From positions 620,001-684,000 of the forward strand of contig CP087221.1 of the NCBI GenBank assembly GCA_020912385.1: DNA of 64,000 nt, written 5' to 3'. Source of the DNA: Neofusicoccum parvum. Taxonomy: Eukaryota; Ascomycota; Dothideomycetes; Botryosphaeriales; Botryosphaeriaceae. Positions 21,775 to 32,306 of this stretch are shown piece by piece. The stretch's first letter is position 1. The number at the start of each line of letters is the position of its first letter. A program made the position numbers and the translations under genes. The notes below the pieces were generated by a model. That model was not told the origin of the DNA. It saw nothing but the letters and a program-made list of their open reading frames with translations, and did no database searches.

Positions 21775-23667
21775 CTATGCGCTGCCGTTCTCGACGGTGG
21801 CGGGCTTCTCAACATTACCCCTGACACCACCCTTGGCGCCAACCTCGCGGATGACGACCTGCACGCCCAGATCGGCGGCAACGTTGATCTGAACCTCAAC
21901 CTTGGCGCCCTTCTTGACGCCCTTGAGGGAAGCCTCCGCAATGGCGGTGCCGGCCTTCCAGACCTTGGAGCGGATCTCCTCGGGCTCCTCGTCGGAGTCA
22001 ATGTCCGAGTCATCCTCGTCCTCATCGTCGCCCGCCTTCTTGCCGTTCTCCTTGGGCTTGGGCTCAGGCTTCTCAACCTTGATGCTGCGGATGCCCTCGC
22101 AAATCTTGACAAGAACATCACCGCCCTCACGGGGGGTGGAGATCAGCGCAGTGCGCCTGACAGGGACGGGGGTCTCGGCGTCGATGAGCGGGCGGAAGAC
22201 ACCGTGCTCAGCAGACTCAGAGATGCAGAGAACGCCGATGGCCTTGGCCAGGTGGGGGGCAACGGTGACCATGGGGTGCGTGCTCTGCTCAATGTCCTCG
22301 GTCTCGAACTCCTGGATCAGGGAAGCCTGGATGGCGGCGCCACGGGCAGCAAGCTCGGAGGGGTTGATGGCAGTGGGAGTGGTGGAGGGAGCAAGAACGG
22401 TGGTGCTCTCGGGGAAAGCCGCCTGGACGCTGCGGGCAATCTTGGGGGTATGGCTGGAGCCGCCAGCGAGGATGATCTCGTCAACATCGAGAACGTCGAG
22501 CTCGGCCTTCTCGACGGCATGAGTGATCAGACGGGAGAGGCTAGCAACGTGCTTGTTCGCCAACAGCTCGTAACGGGTGCGGTTGACAGTGGCAGTGAAG
22601 TCAACGCCGTCAGCCAAGCTCTCGACGCTGAAGTTGGCCGACTGGCCAATGCTGAGAGCCTTCTTGACAGCCTCGGACTCGAGCTTCAGCTTAGCCAGGC
22701 TGCGGTCGTTCTGACGGGGGTCGGTCTTGTGCTTCTTAATGAACTCCTTTGCGAAGTGGTCCATGAGAACCTGGTCGAGCTGGGCGCCGGCGACCTCGTA
22801 GTCGTGAAGAGTGGCGAGGATGCTGTACATGCCGCCCCTGGAAGCAATGACGGCGACGTCGGAGCGAGTACCACCGATATCCGCGACAACCACAATCTTG
22901 TCCGAGACCTTAGCATCGGGGCGAGCATCGTAGGCGAGCACGGCAGAGACGGGCTCGTGGATGAATTGCAGAACCTCAATCTCAGCATCCTTGGCAGCCT
23001 TGGTCAGGGCCTCCTTCTGGCTGTCGGTGAAATTGGTAGGGACGGTGATAACGGCGGCGTTGACGGTCTTGCCCAGGTAGTCGGAGGCAGAGTTCTTCAG
23101 CCTGCGCAGGTGCCTCGTGGTGATCTCAGAGATGCTGCGAGTGTGCTCAACATCCTCCTCAGTGTCCTTGATCGAGAAAGCGATGCTCGACTCCTCCTCC
23201 TTGGGGTGTGCGGACTGGTGGCAAGGGGTGGGGTCTATCGACTTGAAGCTGTAGTCGCTGTCAGCGCGGCGCCGTGGGGGCAGGAGTGGTGAGGACGTAC
23301 TCCTTGCCCAGGAAGTCTCTGAAGTAGGCAACGGTGTTCTTGGAGTTGCGGACGAGCTGCGCCTTGGCCTGGGTACCGTGGAACTCCTCGCCGGAGACGT
23401 AGGACAGAATGGTGGGGATCTGGCGGTCTGAAAGGACATTCGTTAGCATTCTTGTGCGCAACGGCGGGGTATAACGAGGCACTGCTACTAACCTCCCTCC
23501 TCGTTGGCGATAACCTCAGCCTTGCCCTCCTGCACACAGTTAGTCTTCCGGGCGTCTCAAACATGGTCAGCGGGATGTCTTACACCGGTGGTGTAGGCGA
23601 TGGAGCTGTAGGAGTTGCCAAAGGAAATTCCAATGGCAACCCGCTGCGGGGAAGTCTCTTCGCTCAT
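21775..23667 (-). CDS. SSZ1: Ssz1, atypical Hsp70 of the ribosome-associated complex
   Basis: Four exons, 23667-23584, 23529-23493, 23427-23301 and 23248-21775, give 573 residues. Splice phases restore the continuous motifs SYSSIAYTTGEGKAEVIANE, EEGDRQIPTILSY and FRDFLGKDFKSIDPTPCH. The Hsp70 ATPase signatures follow: AAVITVPTNF, VVVADIGGTRSDVAV and EIILAGGSSHTPKIA. The short, divergent C-terminal part and acidic insert (DEDEDDSDIDSDEE) are as expected for Ssz1 rather than canonical Ssa/Ssb. Ssz1 pairs with zuotin at the ribosomal exit tunnel and stimulates Ssb on nascent chains (family knowledge). It is divergent from RRP40, with 273 bp between start codons. The 37-nt second exon is small but well bounded. 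Confidence 0.93.
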
Positions 23668-23940
23668 GTTGGCGCGCGCGGTGTGGTGACTGTGCTCGGT
23701 GCTTGGAATGAAGTGGCCTGAAGCGTCCGAGGCGACTGGTGAGGTGGACTGAGGTACGGGGTGCTGGGGCCTTGAGGGTCGAGTGCAGAAACAATGGAAA
23801 TCGCGGCCGAAGATTTTCTGGGCGTCTGGCCGGTGGAACCCCGGCGGAATTTCACGCAAGCAAATAGCATCTTTCCGCAACCAACCTCCGCCCGCCGAGT
23901 CGCAGTGCGCCAACACGTCTCTGCACACTCCGACGCGACA
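23668..23940. promoter_or_regulatory. Shared short promoter between SSZ1 and RRP40
   Basis: Only 273 bp separate two divergent start codons. Both products serve translation or rRNA processing, so a bidirectional promoter is plausible. No TATA box is obvious, and individual factor sites cannot be assigned by eye. Confidence 0.45.
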
Positions 23941-24761
23941 ATGGCAGCTGAAATCGTCTTGCCTGGCGACGAGATTCCTCCGTCGCTCCTTCCGACCGCT
24001 CAAAACCACAAGAAGCCTCTCACGCTTGGCCCCGGCCTACGTCACATCCCGCCGTCCACCATCACCACCACCGTCGCTGGCTCCCTCAGTGTCGACAGCC
24101 GGAAAAACGCCATATGGATTGAGCGCAATGGCGGTCGCGTACGTTCTCTTCCTGCTGTACCCGACGGTGCAGCTTCATAAACAAAAATCTGACCGCTCTT
24201 CAGTATGTCCCGACACAGAACGATGTGGTCCTTGCAACCGTCCACCACTCCTCGGTCGAGATGTATCTTTGCGCGATAACACCCCACACGCCTCTTGCCA
24301 CCCTACCCCAGCTCGCCTTCGAAGGCGCTACGAAGAAGACCCGCCCGCAGCTCGCACCTGGTGCTCTCGTCTACGCCCGCATTAGCGCTGCCAGCAAGCA
24401 TATGGAACCGGAGCTAGAGTGCGTGTCGGCAACTACGGGTAAATCGGACGGCCTGGGCCCGCTAAAGGGTGGGATGGTGTTTGAGATCAGCCTGAGCATG
24501 GCGAGGAGGCTACTGATGCCAGCAGGAAAGAAGGATGCGGGAGAAGGCGGGCCCGGCAAGATGGTCGTGCTGGAGGAGCTGGCGGAGAGGGTGCGCTTTG
24601 AGGTTGCGGTGGGTAGGAATGGGCGCGTATGGGTAAACAGTGAGGAGGGTGGTGTCAAAGTCGTTCTGGCGGTGGGTAAGGCACTGGTGGAGACGGATGA
24701 GAATGGCCTGGGTGTGGAGGGACAGAGGGAGCTGGTTGCAAAGCTGCTGAAGGGATTGTAG
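23941..24761 (+). CDS. RRP40: Rrp40, RNA exosome cap subunit (S1/KH)
   Basis: Exons 23941-24138 and 24204-24761 give 251 residues; the 65-nt intron has TCTGACC before TTCAG. Order: an N-terminal strand region with LGPGLRHIPP; an S1 domain from ITTTVAGSLSVDSRKNAIWIE through RYVPTQNDVVLATVHHSSVE to APGALVYARISAA; then a KH-like part with LECVSATTGKSDGLGPLKGG and NGRVWVN. The GLGPLKGG loop and VWVNS are hallmarks of the Rrp40/EXOSC3 family. The protein caps the exosome ring in nucleus and cytoplasm and guides RNA into the channel. Length is typical. The start is the first ATG and directly precedes AAEIVLPGDEIP. Confidence 0.9.
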
Positions 24762-25307
24762 AAGGACATGGGCCTCTGCATTGATACCTCAAATCTCATG
24801 GCGAGAGGGACGGCGTTGGGTGGAACTACTGCATTTAAAGCGGGAAAGGGTGTTCAGGTTCGGCCGAAGGGAAGCAATGGTGGGTGGTATCTGGAGGAGA
24901 AGTCCAAAAAAAAGATGGAGGGACTCGACTGCTATTGAAGAGTATCATATTGTCTGAAGAAGACTCCAGACGACTGGGGCGCGCTCCCTGGATCGAACCA
25001 GGAACCAGTCTTGGCAGGAACTCTTCCGTCACCAAGCTCCTGCCGCGCTGTGTGCCCGATGCTCGTTCCATATATCAAACCAGTGAGCCATACGGGTCTA
25101 CAAGGGCTTCTGCTACACGACGTCTAGGCCGGCTCCACCAATGTTGGGAGATAGTCTTGCTGTTTGGTCTTCTATACCCCAAGAAATGCCCGTTCCCTGG
25201 CCCAGCAAAAATCGATAGGGTATCACTTACTACACGTTCATGCCAGAACCAACTCCAAAACTCCTTCATCCAAAAACCGAAACTGACCTGGTCCTACCTC
25301 TGAGACC
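24762..25307. other. Intergenic between convergent RRP40 and SPC19
   Basis: No gene is seen. Around 25010-25047 two overlapping inverted repeats occur (CTTGG/CCAAG and GGCAGGA/TCCTGCC). A minus-strand GGTTCGATCC resembling a tRNA T-loop lies near 24990, but the rest of a tRNA could not be built. Confidence 0.5.
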
Positions 25308-25931
25308 TCAAAGGCTAAACTGATGCGGTGCCGCCATGCTCATCCTGAGCTGCCTTTCCCGCTGCTGCGCCTGCATCGTTAAGCGGTCTACCGCGTAGCT
25401 CAACCTCTCCTTCTTCTGCCTGAGCTGCTTCACCTTGAGCTCCTCCAACGGCGCCAAGCCTCCCGATCCCGGCGCTCTACTACCAGCGCGGCTGCCTGGC
25501 CTGCTCACACTCCGCGATCGTGATGCCGACGGCTCGTTGTTGTACTGCGACAGGCGGCCTTCGTTGAGCTCGCATTTGGCAATCAGGGACTGTTCGCGGC
25601 GCTCCAGTTTGTCGAGGTAGTTGGAGACACGGGAGAGTAGGTTATCGACTTCGGGGCGGATTTCAGACACCAGCGAGCGCTGGGCATTGTGGAGGTCGGG
25701 CTCGGAGATGAGTTCGAAGTGCTGAGTAAACGGTCAGTTGGCTCGCTCCCGCGGGTGAAAAATGAATTTGCCCGTAGTAGACAATCAAAGGCGGCATACA
25801 CGAGTGGTCTGGAGAACTTTGGACATGCGGGGAAAGTCGTTGACGCCGGTGTCGAGGATTGAGATGGATGAGTCCAGCAGCTGCATGCTGGAGCGAAGTG
25901 AGGTGACGCAGCCTTCCAAGGAGCTCGCCAT
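25308..25931 (-). CDS. SPC19: Spc19, DASH/Dam1 kinetochore complex subunit
   Basis: Exons 25931-25800 and 25721-25308, with a 78-nt intron (GTATGC to ACTCAG), give 181 residues. The splice yields the family signature LRSSMQLLDSSISILDTGVN then DFPRMSKVLQTTRHFELI. The second exon continues with PEVDNLLSRVSNYLDKLERR, a coiled coil, a Ser/Arg/Gly linker and a second helix (LKVKQLRQKKERLSYAVDRL). Spc19 is one of ten DASH subunits that form rings on microtubules and couple kinetochores to depolymerising ends (family knowledge). Length matches filamentous-fungal orthologs. It starts 318 bp from the ATP18 start, in divergent orientation. Confidence 0.92.
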
Positions 25932-26249
25932 GGTGAGGAGGCTTGGTTGCACAGTGCAAATGGGTATGCAAGGGTTGGGTGGGTATCTGAGCGGTGTATA
26001 GCCGTTGCGAGATGGCGGGGTGTTTTTCTTGAAGTTGTGATGTTTACGTCCGGCGGGCGGCAGTTGCATCCCCGCCGTAAAAGCAGCGAGACCGGCGCTA
26101 AGAGCGGCGTTGCCGTTTTCCCTCCGTGCGAAGGGCTTGGCGCGAGGGCTCGCCGACTTCGACCTCATCGTCCGCCGACCTAGCAAAAGTCAAGCTCATC
26201 CATCCGCCAACCCTCACAACAACCCGCGTCACTACCGCCATCCGTCAAA
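25932..26249. promoter_or_regulatory. Divergent promoter between SPC19 and ATP18
   Basis: This 318-bp interval lies between two outward-facing starts. It is moderately GC-rich; no TATA box or other named site was recognised. Confidence 0.45.
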
Positions 26250-26805
26250 ATGTCCCTCCTCGGCAAGAAGTGGGGTACGCCCGTCGGTACGTCACCAATG
26301 CTGCGCTGTCGCGGCAACTGCGAGCTGTCAATGGTTGAGAAGCAACGAACACTGACAAGCCTCCGTCTACAGCCAGGCCCATGGCTCCTTTCTACGCTGC
26401 CGGTAAGCATTGAAGCCCTCGCCGACCGAACAATTCCGACTGCGACCGAAGCCCGCGCGATGAATTCGAAAGAATCTGGACATACGACGCCCGCGGGAGC
26501 AGCAGAAGCACAGCGGCTGATCTGGACATCGCAGGCTTGGTCATCCTCTACGGCATCAACTCCTTCGCCACCACCATGCGGAACAGTGCGTATTCCCTTC
26601 GCTTCCACTTATGAAACTCGCGCACTTTGCCCTGCGTTCCGGTTCCGTCTCAGGACCCCCCACAGCCACTTCGGCTTGTCCATGCCCACGTGCCGCCATA
26701 GCCGCTTTTCTATGCAAAGAACAAATCCGCTGATCTGTGGAAATCATAGGCGACGAGTTCAAGAACGACCCCCGCAACGGCGTCCAGGCCAAGGCTGCCC
26801 ACTAG
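26250..26805 (+). CDS. ATP18: Atp18, subunit i/j of mitochondrial F1Fo ATP synthase
   Basis: Four tiny exons, 26250-26286, 26373-26402, 26535-26585 and 26750-26805, give a 57-residue protein. It reads MSLLGKKWGTPVARPMAPFY, AAGLVILYGINSFATTMRNS, then DEFKNDPRNGVQAKAAH. Introns of 86, 132 and 164 nt all start GT and end AG, in matching phase. The sequence keeps the family core: LLGKK, P-x-ARPM-x-PF, a single membrane helix (GLVILYGINSFA) and the KNDPRN tail. Subunit i/j sits in the inner membrane beside subunit a of the Fo sector and supports dimer/peripheral stalk stability (family knowledge). The model rests on family identity because each exon alone is too short to stand out. Confidence 0.9.
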
Positions 26806-29601
26806 ATCCGCTGAGCGACAACGAAGGGTTTCGGAGGGTGTGTAATACCCAGATTAGATGGAGGAACTCGCTCTCCGTTAGAGCTTAGGGTCGAATTGTG
26901 GCTGTACATATAGCCAAGCGCAATCAAGACTCTTCTGAAGAGCTTTCCGACATCATTAACCCCACGGATTGATGAACAATGGCAGAAGGGAGGCACACGC
27001 ATCAACTTACCTGTGCATTGCCCAAAGTTGTAGACGGAAGCCTTGCGTCATCTACCTCCGCCATTTCTGCCTGAGCCTTGATCACCTCATCCTCATGTGT
27101 TTTCACCGCTGGTCTAAGCCTCACTCCTGCTACATTTCCAGACCGGTCCAGGCAACATTGTGAAACTTGACATGCAGAAAAATGGCCGGCGGGACGGCTC
27201 ATGATATGCACTTAGGCTGCAGTTGCAAAACAGGGAATCATTAAATATCAAGACGCAAGAAATCCTCATTGGCGGAATGTCCAGTCGGTCTGTCCAATGC
27301 TCATGCAAAGCATTTCTGCAGCCCCTGCACGCTATCCGATTTCTTCGTTAATCCCGATCCCTGATACCTGCTATCTCCAACCGCGCAAAGCAATTATGCT
27401 CCGCCGACCTGTGAGAACGCGAGGCGTGGCTAATGGTAAGTGGCCCGCGCTCTTTAGCCTTCGAATTGGGCGAGGGCCGTTCCGTGATATGCGCAATCGA
27501 GGGGCGAGGCGGTAGGACGGATGGCTGGACAACGAGTAGTGAACCTGTCCGGCGATCTTGGCGCGAGCCTAAATGGGGCCGGATTGTGGAGGCGGAGGGG
27601 ATTGTTTGGGCATGCGCCGTGATGATGTTCTGGGGAATGAGCACGTGTGACGTGTACAGCGGCGGCTCGAGCGGAAACCATCTGAAGTAGCCGAGCGACG
27701 GTGGCTTGGTCAGATCAAAGGCTGGATAGGCTGATGGACAGTGCGATAAATATACGACTGGAGTAGCGAGAGTGGGGAATGATGCGCGCTTGTGGCTGGC
27801 GGACGACCGAAGCGGAAAGTCACGATAGCAGTTGTCGACATCGGCGATGGTGGACGAGCATTGCTTCGCCTAGCACGGCGGGCTAGTTTAGGGGCGGGCG
27901 CCAGAGGTTGACACCTGCGGGTGCCTTTTGTTTTGCTTTTGATGCCTGAGAAGCGCACTGCACACCGGCGTGTCGTAATCTAGTCGACTGACACGGCGGA
28001 GGAGTTGCTTCAAGACATGGCCGGTGGCTGAGACACGTTCCGCTGCAGGCTATGCCACGAACGGGGCGGTACCGTGAGCGGAGCCGTGACGCATGTTTGA
28101 TCCAGTCCGCCCCGTCAGATCTGCTCGCCGCGGCCTTCGTGCCGGCGCAGAGGCGCGAGGACGCAGCGCATGATATCTGTGCAGTAATCTACATTTTGGC
28201 TTCCCGGTTCTGGATACGGAGTCGGCAGCCCGTCCGCTCATTATCAGGCGCTCGCTATTTGTGCCACCCAAGACTCGGAAATAACTCACGGCCGTGCGAA
28301 ACCCTTAAGCGCTGGCGGCCTGGCGGGGCTTCTCGAAGCCCGTCATGCAGGGCGTGGAAGGAGGGAAGGGCTGGCGTCGGGAGAGTCGGCTTTGTGGTGC
28401 GGCCGGAAACGGGTCGACGGTAGTTTCGAATCGGCCTGGCGGTTAAGCTTCTGCGTTTAAAGGGGCGGCGGCAGCGGGCAGCTGGGTGCTATAATAAGGG
28501 CAGCCGAATTGGGTGCGAGCGTAATGCGATGGCGTGCATGGCGGGCTGTCAATCCGAGCCGAGCTGAGCTGGTCGCGCGAAGGGCGCGTTAGCGTGGTGG
28601 TGAAGCGGCCATCGCTGCGGGCTCAGGCTGCGGCGCGGATGACGACCGCTGCTCGTCTGCGCCCTTTTGCGTCCTGTTTTCCGCCGGCTTGAACAAGGCA
28701 CACCGCGGCCCCAATCCAGGCCCAGCCGCTCGGGCGTGGGCGTTGCAGGCGGGCATAACAGCCAGCGCAGCCTGACGACACCGCCATGGTGCGGACGCGC
28801 AGGGCGGCGGGTGTGAGATTACTCGCACACAGGGCCCCAACAGGGGACGGCCGGCCGCAGTGGGCATCAAATGCTTCCCAACGCGCAGGGCGCAGGGCGC
28901 AAAGGCATTTTATTGTGGCCATTTGCCGGCGAGCACAGGCTTGGCCGTTGTCACTGTTGCGCGCTGTTGCTTTGCTGCCCAGCGCCCAGCCGCGCTTATT
29001 CACCCAGCGGCCCTTCTGGCTTCCCACCGGGCTCTAGTGCTGTACCACCTGACGCCGCCGCTTCGCACGACTGCCTGTGTGAGCGATCCACCTCCTCGCG
29101 CTTCCTTCTCTACAACTTCCCTCTTGGGAGCCGACCTCGTCCCTCGAACACGCTGCCTTCGCGCGGCTTGCCCTTTTGCCTCCGCCCTCGCCTGCTCCGC
29201 CCACCCGCCCCGACACGCGTGCTGCTTCCTCTCCCGGTCGGGCTGCAATCCCACCGTCTCCACCGCAAACACGCCGCAAACCGTATCAGTGAGTGACTCC
29301 CCCCGCTGAGGCTCCTCTTCAGCCGCCCGCCCGCCCAAACCGACGCTGCACCGCCGCCGCACAACCTCGCCGCTCGCTCGCACTGCCGACCGGCGCGCTA
29401 CCTTCCCGCCCCCTCGTCGTCGCTCCACCGTCACCTGCTCGGCCCTACACACACCGCCTGGCCGGCAAAGCCTTGCTGACCGGCTCTCTCATCCGCAACA
29501 GGCTGGACTTAACCCCACGACCACCGCCAACCGCCAACCCTCCCCTCTCCACCACACCATCCCACCCGACTGCTTTGTCTGACAAGTAGTCGCTACGAAA
29601 C
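26806..29601. other. Long GC-rich intergenic region upstream of casein kinase I
   Basis: This 2.8-kb interval precedes CK1. Nothing in it resembles a protein: frames of 60-150 codons exist on both strands but are Arg/Ala/Gly/Pro-rich chance readings. The last ~500 bp before the CK1 start are C/T-rich (long CCGCC, CTCC runs), as in strong ascomycete promoters and long 5' leaders. No RNA gene could be built. Confidence 0.5.
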
Positions 29602-31045
29602 ATGACGACCATGGTAAGTCGACGCCCTCTCCCTGCCGCCTCGTCCTGCCCGCTGCGAGTGCTGCTGCGCTCTCCGCCGCGGCGTCAGCCCGAGCCTCAC
29701 CCTGCAGCTTGCCACCCGTGCAAAACTCTGAACCCTTCTGACGTCCCCTCTGCAGGACCTTCGCGTCGGTAATAAGTACCGCATCGGTCGGAAGATCGGT
29801 TCCGGTTCTTTCGGCGACATCTACCTCGGTGCGTTTCCACGACGACGTTGCACCCGCGGTGCTCCTATCTGACCCCGTCCTAGGTACCAACATCATCTCG
29901 GGAGAGGAGATCGCCATCAAGCTTGAGAGCGTCAAGGCCAAGCACCCCCAGCTCGAATATGAGGCCCGCGTCTACAAGTCCCTCGCCGGCGGCGTCGGTA
30001 TCCCCTTCGTCCGCTGGTTCGGCACCGAGTGCGACTACAACGCCATGGTCCTCGACCTCCTCGGCCCCAGCTTGGAGGACCTGTTCAACTTCTGCAACCG
30101 GAAGTTCTCGCTGAAGACCGTCCTGCTCCTCGCCGATCAGCTCATCTCCCGCATCGAGTACATCCACGCCAAGTCGTTCATCCACCGTGATATCAAGCCC
30201 GACAACTTCCTGATGGGTATTGGCAAGCGCGGCAACCAGGTGAACGTCATCGACTTCGGTCTGGCCAAGAAGTACCGTGACCCGAAGACCCACTTCCACA
30301 TCCCGTACAGAGAGAACAAGAACTTGACGGGCACTGCCCGTTACGCTTCCATCAACACCCACCTGGGTGTTGAGCAGTCCCGCCGTGACGACATGGAGTC
30401 CCTTGGATACGTTATGCTGTACTTCTGCCGTGGATCCCTCCCGTGGCAGGGCCTGAAGGCGGCTACCAAGAAGCAGAAGTACGACCGCATCATGGAGAAG
30501 AAGATGACGACCCCGACCGAGGTTCTCTGCCGTGGCTTCCCCAACGAGTTCGCCATCTACCTGAACTACACCAGGTCCCTCCGCTTCGATGACAAGCCGG
30601 ACTACTCGTACCTCCGCAAGATCTTCCGTGACCTGTTCGTGCGCGAGGGCTTCCAGTACGACTACGTCTTCGACTGGACCGTCTACAAGTACCAGAAGAA
30701 CGCCCAGGCCATCGCCCAGGCTGCCGGAAACCAGGCTACTCCCGAGGACGACGACAAGGCTCGTGGACGTCACGTTACCAACACCGCTGCCGCCACCGCT
30801 GGCCAGACCGCTGCCGCCGGCGCCGTGACCGACAAGCGTCGTGGCCCCGTCAACCCCCGCGAAGGTGGCACCGGAATGTGAGTTTAACGACATCATCCAT
30901 CCTTGTAAGGGCTCTTTCCTCTGCGGCTTTAGTGCGATGACGCTTGGCGCGGGGGGTGTACAGGTTTCTTTGCTAACACGGGCACCCTAGGCAACTGCGT
31001 TCTTCCAAGCGTGGCGGCGCTGACCAGTACGGCGCCGGCTACTGA
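29602..31045 (+). CDS. HRR25: Casein kinase I, delta/epsilon type (Hrr25/CkiA)
   Basis: Exons 29602-29613, 29756-29828, 29884-30877 and 30991-31045 give 377 residues. The first coding exon is only 12 nt (MTTM) and splices to [20 protein letters not shown]. Kinase landmarks: glycine loop at 18-25, K41 in AIKLE, HRD at 129-131 in [13 protein letters not shown] at 152-154. CK1-specific features include SIN in [12 protein letters not shown] (instead of APE) and the [13 protein letters not shown] helix. The tail after ~300 is short, Gln/Ala-rich, and ends [11 protein letters not shown]. Family roles are DNA repair, vesicle traffic and growth; in Aspergillus the ortholog is essential. A 113-nt intron separates the last 18 codons. 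Confidence 0.95.
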
Positions 31046-32306
31046 TGAATGAGTGAGATAGCCCGGGCTAGGCATCATCAACCATCATCTCTTTTCGTGA
31101 CATCAGTCGGAAGGCGCAGTTACTCTGATGGCACACCAGTCAACATCGGGAAACGCGGCCTCGCCGTCCTCTAGTGTCCGCACCGTCGGACGGCGGAGAC
31201 TTTTGTTCACACTCTGCTCATATCTCTTGTTTGTTCGGTTTGCTCTTATTAGACCGATCTCGACGTCCTCAATCTCGGCCCGTCAGCATCCTATCTGGCA
31301 AAGGAATCCCGGTCGGTCTCGGTGCTCCACGCTCGGGGCGGACCGGCCGGTTCTTTGGTCGTAATCATGCACGCTCGCGCAGGCGGCAGTGTACAGGTTC
31401 TGCTTGGGGATCCGTAAGGACAGTTCATCTGGCACGAAGCGTAATGTTCCTCTCGGCATGCTCGGAAAGGACATCTCGCCCGGTCAGACGGACAACCGAA
31501 CTGCGTTGGGTCACATCATGCGATGGGATTCTCAGATTGCACTCTCTTTTCTCTGCTTTGCTCTCGGCTCAACTAATTTCCCTTTGCCCTCTTTCCTTTT
31601 CTATTTCCTATGCTGGCTTGCTTTTCCTGCTTCGATGGTCTGCACATTTCCGGCACAGTGTCCGCTCGTGGGGAGGTTTTGCGTTTTAACAAGGGGACGA
31701 TCACAACACTAAATTGAACAACAAAGGCAACAATCAGCCTGGAGATGGAGACGGGGACAACAGGAAAGCAGGGCGGGTTCTGCACCGAATGCTTGTTTGA
31801 CTGGGCTCAACCGGAACCAAGCCAGGACTTGGACGGAGGGGCAGTCGAGTGACAGTGAAGTGAAGGCCGGCCTGTGGAAGAGATGTCCGGAGATGGTTGC
31901 GGTTACAGTGCTTTCTTTAGTCGTTGAACACGGTTGATTTTCTTTCTATAAGTCGTGCAATTTGACGTGAAGATTCCGTGACACGTGACGAGCAGGTTCC
32001 GGGACCATGCGCACGGGGCCGTTGAGGCTGGCGCCTGGCTCGCGGAATGTCAGATGTCTAGCGCTCCTCGGCGCCGGGCGAGGGCAGAAGATAGTGTTGG
32101 TGATCTGCCGGCCAAGTCGAAAAGCTTGGGTGACAACAGCCGCCCGTTGATTTGCCGCCGCAGCTCTGGCTCCCAAAAAGATTCCTGCCAACTCCACCTC
32201 CGCCGACGCAGCCCTGTGCCTCTCCAACGCCGCGAGACGCTGCAATTGCTCTGCCGGCCGGGTGCAGCACTCGAATTCGTCGTCCACCGCAGCGGCCAGA
32301 CCCGCA
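31046..32306. other. Intergenic between CK1 and RSM22
   Basis: This holds the 3' region of CK1 and the promoter of RSM22. A run of T-rich sequence near 31550-31650 and mixed open frames without features are all that is seen. Confidence 0.5.

Noticed and set aside
21652..23292. 546-codon plus-strand frame
   Set aside because: Antisense of SSZ1; the minus strand has Hsp70 signatures and matching splice sites.
24970..25080. Possible minus-strand tRNA gene
   Set aside because: A T-loop-like GGTTCGATCC exists, but in standard numbering the T-stem has mismatches, and no acceptor stem, D-arm or 7-nt anticodon loop could be built.
28052..29452. Several 80-150-codon frames on both strands
   Set aside because: GC-rich chance frames with Arg/Ala/Pro bias and no domain; the region is better read as CK1 upstream DNA.
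29880..30896. 338-codon minus-strand frame
   Set aside because: Antisense of the casein kinase I catalytic domain.
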